NCBI GenBank assembly: GCA_040882055.1
Contig: JBBECA010000076.1
Coordinates: 1-64,000 of the forward strand
Origin: Nitriliruptor sp040882055
GTDB taxonomy: Bacteria > Actinomycetota > Nitriliruptoria > Nitriliruptorales > Nitriliruptoraceae
Reading direction: 5' to 3'
DNA: 64,000 nt
Shown one piece after another: positions 58,352-64,000 of this stretch (position 1 is the stretch's first letter; every line of letters starts with the position of its first letter). The notes under the pieces are model-generated. The model was not told the origin of the DNA. It was given only the letters and a program-made list of their open reading frames with translations, and made no database searches. The position numbers were made by a program, and so were the translations under genes.

Positions 58352-60907
58352 GTGTCGTTCGAGGCAGGTGGCGCGTCGCGCCGGCAGCAGGCGCCGCTGC
58401 CGGTCGACGTGGTGCTGCCCGATCTCCGCGTGGCGCTGGAGCTCCACGGAGTCGCCGTGCTCGAAGCCCCGCCGGGGGCGGGCAAGACCACGCGGGTGCC
58501 GCTCGAGCTGTTGGCGCACGGGGTGTTCGAGGGGCGTCTGGTGGTCCTCGAGCCCCGCCGCCTCGCCGCACGCGGCGCCGCGGCGCGGTTGGCCGAACAG
58601 CTCGGTGAGCCGGTGGGGCAGCGCGTCGGGTTGGTGACGCGCGACGAGCGACGCGTCTCCCGCGCCACCCGGATCGAGGTCGTCACCGACGGCGTCCTGC
58701 TCCGTCGCCTGCAGCGTGACCCCTCCCTGCCGGGGGTCGGCGCGTTGTTCTTCGACGAGTTCCACGAGCGGCGGCTCGAGAGCGATCTGGCGCTCGCCTT
58801 CGCCCTCGAGACGCGGAGCGTCCTGCGCCCCGACCTGCGCATCGTGGTGACCTCGGCGACCCTCGACGGCACCGCCGTCGCGAGCCTGCTGGATCCGGAC
58901 GGCTCGGCGCCGGTGCTCCGTGCCGAGGGCCGCAGCTTCCCCGTCGAGGTGATCCACGACCCGGATCCGCCACCGGGGGCCTCGGTCGACGCGGCCGTGG
59001 ACGCGATCGCCCGCGCGTTGGCGCCCGACGACGGCGACGTGCTGGTCTTCCTCCCGGGGGCGCGTGAGCTTCGTGCCACAGCGCGGCGCCTACCGGCAGC
59101 CCCCGGCGGGGTGCGCGCCGAGGTCCGGCTGCTCCACGGGGGGTTGCCGCCACGTGAGCAGGACGAGGCGCTCCGTCCGGGACGGCCGGGACAGCGACGC
59201 GTGGTGCTGGCCACCGACGTGGCCGAGACGTCGCTGACGGTCCCCGGCGTCGTCGCGGTCGTGGACGCGGGTCTGTCGCGCGAACCGCGGTTCGACGCCG
59301 CTACGGGGATGACCGGGCTCGTGACCGTTCCGGCCTCCCGCGGCAGCGCCGAGCAGCGCGCCGGGCGTGCGGGCCGTGTGGCGCCCGGTCGGGCGATCCG
59401 GTTGTGGTCGGCCGTCTCCCACACCCGGCGCCCGGCGTTCGCGACCCCCGCCATCCGTACCGACGACCTCACGGGGGCTGCGCTCGAGGTGGCGGTCTGG
59501 GGGGCGCAGGTCGCCGATCTCGCCCTGCTCGACCAGCCCGACCGGGCTGCGTGGGAACGTGCCACCGACGTCCTGCGGATGCTCGGGGCCGTCGATCGCG
59601 AGGGTCGGCCGACGGCGCACGGCCGGGCCCTCGCAGCCCTCCCGATGCACCCACGCCTCGCGCACCTGGTCGAGGTCGGTCGCGAGCGGGGCCTCGGGGG
59701 GCTGGCCGCCGACGTCGCGGCGGTGCTGGTCGAGCGCGATCCGCTGCGGGTCGCGCCCCCCGCCTCGCACGTGGACCTCGCGACCCGCGTGGCGGTGCTC
59801 CGAGGTGACCGGCCACCGGCGGGGGTGGAGGTGCGGCGGGCAGCCATGGCCCGTGTCCGGCGGGAGGCGGAGCGCATCGTCCGCACGGCGGGCATCGAAC
59901 GGCGCGGGTCGGGCGGCAGCCTCGACGAGGTCGGCACCCTGGTCGCGCTGGCGTACCCCGACCGCATCGCGCAGGCGCGGCCTGGCCGACGAGGTGCGGT
60001 GCTGCTGGCCAACGGCCGTGGTGCATCGCTGCCCGCGGGCGACGCGTTGGCCGGCGCGGACCACCTCGCCGTGGCGGCCGTGGACCGCGGGGACGGTTCG
60101 GGGCACGGTCCGTCGCAAGCGCGCATCCACCTGGCGGCTCCGGTCGAGCGGGACGTGCTCCTCGACGTCCTGGCCGACCAGCTCGAGGACGGAGCCGAGG
60201 TCACCTGGCGAGCGGGGGACGTGGTCGCCGAGCGTCGACGCTCCCTCGGGGCCATCACGCTGGTACGCGCGCCGTGGGCCGGCGCGCCGCACGAGCTGCG
60301 ACGACGTGCCCTGCTCGACGGTCTGGAGCAGGAGGGGCTCGACCTGCTCGGGTGGCGGCGCGACGACCGCGAGCTCCAGGCGCGCCTCCAGCTGCTGCAC
60401 ACGACCCTCGGCACCCCGTGGCCGGACGTCCGCGACGATGTGCTGGCCGCCGACCTCGAGGTGACCGTCGCACCGTTCCTCACGGGGGCCAAGCGGCGCA
60501 GCGACCTCGGACGGGTGGACGTCGCGTCCCTGCTGTTGGCGTCCGGGCCCCCGACCGCGCTCCGGGACGTCGACACGCTCACCCCGACGCACCTGACCGT
60601 GCCGTCGGGCAACCACGTCCGCCTGCGCTACGACCCGGACGGCGGCCGACCCGTGCTGGCGGTCAAGCTCCAGGAACTGTTCGGTGCGACCCGCACCCCG
60701 GCCGTCGTGGCGGGCCGGGTCCCGGTGCTCGTGCACCTGCTCTCACCCGCCGGTCGGCCGGTCCAGGTGACCGACGACCTGCCGAGCTTCTGGGCCGAGG
60801 GGTACGCCCAGGTGCGAGCCGAGCTACGGGGGCGCTACCGCAAGCACCCCTGGCCGGAGGATCCGACGACGGCCACGCCGACCTCGCGGACCACCCGTCG
60901 CGGCTGA
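58352..60907 (+). CDS. hrpB: ATP-dependent helicase HrpB
   Basis: About 851 residues, the usual size. Superfamily 2 DEAH/RHA-like helicase: Walker A in 'EAPPGAGKTT' (about 42), Asp-Glu-Phe-His box (FFDEFHERR, about 136), SAT (VVTSATLDG) and 'QRAGRAGRV'. A C-terminal HrpB-specific domain follows, including 'GNHVRLRYDPDGGRPVLAVKLQELFG'. The role in bacteria is not well defined; some HrpB proteins affect mRNA processing. GTG 58352 has AGGAGA 5 nt upstream. It is divergent from the cyclic-di-GMP gene, 175 nt apart. Confidence 0.93.
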   Translation: MSFEAGGASRRQQAPLPVDVVLPDLRVALELHGVAVLEAPPGAGKTTRVPLELLAHGVFEGRLVVLEPRRLAARGAAARLAEQLGEPVGQRVGLVTRDERRVSRATRIEVVTDGVLLRRLQRDPSLPGVGALFFDEFHERRLESDLALAFALETRSVLRPDLRIVVTSATLDGTAVASLLDPDGSAPVLRAEGRSFPVEVIHDPDPPPGASVDAAVDAIARALAPDDGDVLVFLPGARELRATARRLPAAPGGVRAEVRLLHGGLPPREQDEALRPGRPGQRRVVLATDVAETSLTVPGVVAVVDAGLSREPRFDAATGMTGLVTVPASRGSAEQRAGRAGRVAPGRAIRLWSAVSHTRRPAFATPAIRTDDLTGAALEVAVWGAQVADLALLDQPDRAAWERATDVLRMLGAVDREGRPTAHGRALAALPMHPRLAHLVEVGRERGLGGLAADVAAVLVERDPLRVAPPASHVDLATRVAVLRGDRPPAGVEVRRAAMARVRREAERIVRTAGIERRGSGGSLDEVGTLVALAYPDRIAQARPGRRGAVLLANGRGASLPAGDALAGADHLAVAAVDRGDGSGHGPSQARIHLAAPVERDVLLDVLADQLEDGAEVTWRAGDVVAERRRSLGAITLVRAPWAGAPHELRRRALLDGLEQEGLDLLGWRRDDRELQARLQLLHTTLGTPWPDVRDDVLAADLEVTVAPFLTGAKRRSDLGRVDVASLLLASGPPTALRDVDTLTPTHLTVPSGNHVRLRYDPDGGRPVLAVKLQELFGATRTPAVVAGRVPVLVHLLSPAGRPVQVTDDLPSFWAEGYAQVRAELRGRYRKHPWPEDPTTATPTSRTTRRG

Positions 60908-60940
60908 CCGGGGCCGGCCGCGACGGAGGGAACGCAGCGA

Positions 60941-61972
60941 TCAGAACCCGAGGCTGCCCTGGTGGCCGAGGATGTTGTAACGGATCTCGACACCAGCCGA
61001 GGGCGCGTCGTCCGGCGTCGACTGGGTCGATAGGTCGGTGCCACCGATCGGCAACCGCTCGCCCTGGAAGGCCTGGGTCCCGCGGGCCAGCTGGATCGTC
61101 TGGCCGGTGTCGTGGGCGTTGGCGTAGGCGAGCGACCGTGCGAGGTCGCTCACGCCGTTGGAGAGCGCTGCCGGCGCGAGTGCCAGGGTCGAGAGGACGC
61201 CGACGGCGCGCCCGTCGGCGTCGAGGAACGCCGATCCGGAGTCGCCGGGGATGCCCGGCGTCGCGGTGTAGACGGTGTGGGTCCACCCCTCAGCCGAGCT
61301 GCCGAGGCTGAGACCCGTCTTGGGCTTGAGCAGCGCGAGGCCGGCGCGGAGCGAGCTGTTGCCGTAGCTGTAGACGCGTTCGAGCGAGGCCGTCTCGTCG
61401 CCGAGCGCGGTCGGACCGCCCCAGTGCGGGATCGTCGGGTTGACGCGGTCGTGATCGCGGGAGTCGAGCCGGATCAGCGCGAAGTCGTTGAAGGCGCAGG
61501 TGGCGGGGTCGGCTTCGCGGTTCTGGTTCATGGTCTCCCAGCTCGAGTACGCCAACTCGCCGGGGTGCTCCGCGCCCTCGATCTCGATCGGGCTCCCGAG
61601 CGGGAGCGACCCGGCCTGGCAGCCGTCGGTGTCGGTGGCCGCACCGAGCCCGGTGCAGTGCGCCGCCGAGCCGAGCAGCACGTCGTCGCCCTGGGTGAAC
61701 ACGAAGTTGGCGGTGCACTGGCCGCTCGCGCTCAGCAGTTGGACGCCGGGCCGGATGGTGGCGTCGTCCGCCGCGGTCCACGTGGTCTGCGCTTCGGTGG
61801 GCTGGGGGAGCAGCGCCCCGACCAGCGCGAGGAGGGCGACGAGCGCCGCCGTGGTGCGCAGGCGCGTCGCTCCTCGGGAGCTGGGTGCGCCGGTGCTCGT
61901 TGCGGTCGGTCCAGCCGTGATCGCGTCCACGCGTCGCTGCTCCCTCGTCGACCGCCCGATCGGCGGCTCCAC
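60941..61972 (-). CDS. Secreted trypsin-like serine protease
   Basis: 343 residues. A long signal region (basic N-terminus, hydrophobic 38-57, TEAQ cut site near 61) leads to a chymotrypsin-fold domain with His105 (SAAHCTG), Asp163 (FNDFALIRL) and Ser245 (GDSGSAFL). Several Cys could form disulfides. It is exported; substrate unknown. Because the signal peptide is unusually far in, a start after residue 1 (for example near residue 20) is possible. A minus-strand TAGTCT lies upstream. Confidence 0.88.
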   Translation of the reverse strand: MEPPIGRSTREQRRVDAITAGPTATSTGAPSSRGATRLRTTAALVALLALVGALLPQPTEAQTTWTAADDATIRPGVQLLSASGQCTANFVFTQGDDVLLGSAAHCTGLGAATDTDGCQAGSLPLGSPIEIEGAEHPGELAYSSWETMNQNREADPATCAFNDFALIRLDSRDHDRVNPTIPHWGGPTALGDETASLERVYSYGNSSLRAGLALLKPKTGLSLGSSAEGWTHTVYTATPGIPGDSGSAFLDADGRAVGVLSTLALAPAALSNGVSDLARSLAYANAHDTGQTIQLARGTQAFQGERLPIGGTDLSTQSTPDDAPSAGVEIRYNILGHQGSLGF

Positions 61973-62019
61973 CGTCCGGCAGCACGATCCCGTGCCGCCG
62001 CTCCCTGACTAGTTCGTCG

Positions 62020-62025
62020 AGACTA
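62020..62025 (-). promoter_or_regulatory. Putative -10 box TAGTCT
   Basis: Minus-strand TAGTCT; leader of about 40 nt to the secreted protease gene. Confidence 0.35.
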
Positions 62026-62087
62026 CGCGGTGGCCTGCTGGCCGTCCGGCTGCCGGGACGAGCCGTGCGCCCACCGTGGATGGGTGT

Positions 62088-62588
62088 TCAGCAGGGGCCG
62101 GGGTCCGGTCGCTCACCGGCGAGGTGGGCGACGACGCCGGCCGCCGCCGCCCGGCACTGCTCGACGACCAGCCGGAACCCCTCCTCGCCGCCGAGGTAGG
62201 GGTCGGGGACCTCGAGGTCGCCCGTCTGCCGGCTCGCGTCGTCGAAGCTGCGGAACAACCGGATCGGCGTCGTCGACCCCGAGGTGGCGGCCAGCCGTTG
62301 GACGTCCGCGAGGTTGCTGCGGTCCATCACCACGACGAGGTCGGCGGCATCGATCGCGGCGGGCGTGACCTGCTCGGCGACGCCGTCCAGCGGCAACCCG
62401 GCAGCGTCGGCGGCGGCCGACATCCGGGGGTCGGGCGGGTAGCCGAGGTGCCAGGAGCCCGTCCCGGCCGAGCGCACCGTGACCGACAGGCCCGCGTGCG
62501 CCGCCGCCTCTCGGATCGCGGCTTCGGCCGTGGGTGAGCGGCAGATGTTGCCGAGGCACACCGTGAGGACCTGCGAGGGCCGGCTCAC
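62088..62588 (-). CDS. Low-molecular-weight protein tyrosine phosphatase
   Basis: 166 residues. The P-loop Cys11-X5-Arg17-Ser18 (CLGNICRS) is intact, as is the general-acid Asp in VPDPYLGG (about 128). It removes phosphate from tyrosine, or from arginine in some relatives; Wzb/PtpA-type enzymes control capsule or wall polymer kinases. GTG 62588 overlaps the stop of the LCP gene by 4 nt (GTGA), suggesting a joint role in wall polymer ligation. No tyrosine kinase gene is in the window. Confidence 0.93.
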   Translation of the reverse strand: MSRPSQVLTVCLGNICRSPTAEAAIREAAAHAGLSVTVRSAGTGSWHLGYPPDPRMSAAADAAGLPLDGVAEQVTPAAIDAADLVVVMDRSNLADVQRLAATSGSTTPIRLFRSFDDASRQTGDLEVPDPYLGGEEGFRLVVEQCRAAAAGVVAHLAGERPDPGPC

Positions 62589-63889
62589 CCGAGCGCCGCC
62601 GCGTCGCGACCGAGCACGACGGTGATCTGGCTGACCGCCGACGATTCCTCGCGGGCGAGCCCACCGAGGTCGCTGGCCACCACCTCCGCGCCCGCCCGCT
62701 CAGGTGCGGGGTGCAGGACCACCGAGGTCTCGCGCAGGTCGGTGTTGCCCACCTCGGCGACCGCGTAGCCGCGCGCCGACAGCAGCTCGCCGACCTGGCC
62801 GGCCAGACCGTCCACGCCGGCACCGTTGAGCACCCGCACGGTCACCTCCTCACGTGGGACACCCTCTCCACCCTGCCCCGCACGGTCCAGGATCGACCCG
62901 TCGGCGAAGGATCGGAACAACGGGCTGGCCGCGGCCTCGTCGACGAACAGCACCGCCGCCGCGCCGATGTTCCCGACGGTGGTCGGGACGGTCTCGGTCA
63001 CGGCCGCACCGCCGGCCAGGCCGCGCGCGCCGAGCGCGAGCCGCCCGAGGTCGATCGGACCGAGCCGGTCGTCGACGGTCACGGCATCGCCGATCTCGGC
63101 CACGAGGGGGACCGAGCGGAAGGGGTTGAGCAGCACGGAGGGCGCGGTGACCCTCGCGGCCAACGCGCGCACGAAGGTCTGCTGACGCTGGATCCGGCGC
63201 AGATCGTCGTCGATCTTGCGTACCCGCACGTACCCGAGCGCTTCAGGACCGTCGAGGTTCTGGCAGCCCGCCGGCAGGTCGATGCCGGCGTCCCGGTCGG
63301 CGATGGGGCGATCCAGGCAGATCTCGACCCCGTCGACCGCGTCCACCACGTCACGGAAGCCGCCGAAGCTCACGGTCACGTGGTGGTGGATCGGGATGCC
63401 GGACAGCTGGCGCACCGTCGCCACCAGGCACGACGGCCCGCCGAGCTCCTGTGCGGCGTTGATGCGGCCGGCCGACCCGTCGCAGCGCGGCACCCACAGG
63501 TCGCGCGGGAAGGCGAGCAGCGCCACCTTCGTGCCCTGCACGGACATGATGAAGATGGTGTCGGTGCGCAGACCGCCCTCGTCCCCACCGGTGGTGAGCT
63601 CGGCACGCTCCTCGCCGGAGAGGTCCGCACGGCTGTCGGAACCGACCACCAGCACGTGCATCGGCCGTCCGGGAGCGGCCAGACCCTCCACGTCCGTGCG
63701 TGGGATCTGCCAGCTCGCCCACAGCCCGAGCCCAGCGATCACGACCAGCGCGACCAGCAGCGCGATCAGCAGGGTCCGGATCGGTCGGAGCCGCCGTCGC
63801 CGACGGCGACCGCCTCCGCCCACCGTCGGCCCCCAGCCACCGTCCGGGTCGACCGTGTCCGTCACGCCTCGCTCCGCGTCCGTGTCCAC
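62585..63889 (-). CDS. LytR-CpsA-Psr (LCP) family protein
   Basis: 434 residues. A basic cytosolic segment (20-40, RRRRRRLRP), one membrane helix (about 41-62), the LCP catalytic domain (about 78-250: VGSDSR, RTDTIFIMSV, AFPRDLWVP, GRINAA, VRVRKIDDDLRRIQRQQ) and a C-terminal LytR_C domain (about 345-430: EEVTVRVLNGAGVDGLA). LCP proteins attach teichoic acids or other polymers to peptidoglycan outside the membrane. The Arg residues of the catalytic pocket are present. It is followed by the tyrosine phosphatase gene, overlapping by 4 nt. Confidence 0.94.
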   Translation of the reverse strand: MDTDAERGVTDTVDPDGGWGPTVGGGGRRRRRRLRPIRTLLIALLVALVVIAGLGLWASWQIPRTDVEGLAAPGRPMHVLVVGSDSRADLSGEERAELTTGGDEGGLRTDTIFIMSVQGTKVALLAFPRDLWVPRCDGSAGRINAAQELGGPSCLVATVRQLSGIPIHHHVTVSFGGFRDVVDAVDGVEICLDRPIADRDAGIDLPAGCQNLDGPEALGYVRVRKIDDDLRRIQRQQTFVRALAARVTAPSVLLNPFRSVPLVAEIGDAVTVDDRLGPIDLGRLALGARGLAGGAAVTETVPTTVGNIGAAAVLFVDEAAASPLFRSFADGSILDRAGQGGEGVPREEVTVRVLNGAGVDGLAGQVGELLSARGYAVAEVGNTDLRETSVVLHPAPERAGAEVVASDLGGLAREESSAVSQITVVLGRDAAALG

Positions 63890-64000
63890 ACGGCCGTCCG
63901 GCCGCGCGGCGCGGAGTCTCGCACGTCACGCGTGGTCCACCGACGAGCCGGCCCACACGGTCGGTACCGTCGCCGGCGGACGATGTGGTCGGGAGGCCCG

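Noticed and set aside
58177..60612. A very long open frame extending the PAS-GGDEF-EAL gene upstream
   Set aside because: It lies opposite hrpB, has no protein-like composition, and the ribosome-binding site AAGGAG supports GTG 58176.

Overview
The window is very GC-rich with short intergenic gaps, frequent GTG starts and many 4-nt start/stop overlaps. It carries genes typical of Actinomycetota: Ku plus a LigC-type ATP-dependent ligase, a proteasome-like Ntn hydrolase, a GAF-ANTAR regulator, a GuaB1-type IMPDH/GMPR protein, a membrane-anchored Ser/Thr kinase and two penicillin-binding proteins (PBPs). No rRNA, tRNA, CRISPR, IS element or prophage was seen. It reads as an ordinary chromosomal segment of a deep-branching actinobacterium; placing it near Nitriliruptoria is only a guess.

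Layout. 1-3.4 kb: 3' end of a gene with a DGTTD-repeat tail, a membrane acyltransferase and a membrane diguanylate cyclase. 3.5-9 kb: Ku, a secreted LVIVD-repeat-like protein, a membrane-anchored trypsin-like protease, a winged-helix-like protein and a beta-lactamase-fold hydrolase. 9-15 kb: a PAS-GGDEF-EAL protein, a DUF389 membrane protein, a frameshifted pirin, an orphan proteasome-like peptidase and an HTH protein. 15-22 kb: GAF-ANTAR, a class A PBP with a Pro-Glu tail, LigC, a YihY/BrkB membrane protein, an acetoacetate-decarboxylase-like protein and CorA. 22-31 kb: a YczE-like membrane protein, an acyl-CoA dehydrogenase/kinase/phosphatase operon, an aldo/keto reductase plus MFS pair, a YtxH-like protein, an SDR and a VOC protein. 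31-38 kb: a class B PBP operon, a Ca2+/cation antiporter, a GlcD-like flavoprotein and a branched-chain aminotransferase. 38-45 kb: a broken SDR, a Baeyer-Villiger monooxygenase plus esterase operon with a divergent AraC regulator, an acyltransferase and a DEAD-box helicase. 45-54 kb: an RNA methyltransferase, an SDR, an epimerase, a Ser/Thr kinase with a discoidin-like outer domain, an aldo/keto reductase, a GuaB1-like protein and a sugar-dehydrogenase-like lipoprotein. 54-64 kb: an M20 peptidase, a small 4-TM protein, a PAS-GGDEF-EAL protein, HrpB, a secreted protease, and an LCP protein with a low-molecular-weight tyrosine phosphatase.

How genes work together. Ku and LigC are the two parts of a minimal end-joining repair set, without LigD here. 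The monooxygenase and esterase form a ketone-to-ester-to-acid/alcohol route next to an AraC regulator; 21-bp-spaced direct repeats lie at the position expected for activator binding. The acyl-CoA dehydrogenase and aminoglycoside-phosphotransferase-fold kinase resemble the pair used for 4-hydroxyacyl-CoA breakdown. Envelope functions (two PBPs, LCP protein, kinase, SEDS-independent proteases) recur. Three GGDEF proteins point to cyclic-di-GMP signalling.

Regulation and damage. About two dozen gene starts are preceded by a TANNNT -10 box, mostly TAGCGT, TAGGNT or TACCGT. In three places the stop codon TAG of the upstream gene is itself the start of the box, and one gene appears leaderless. Two genes are frameshifted: pirin, by one missing G in a short G-run, and an SDR, by a perfect 8-bp tandem duplication.
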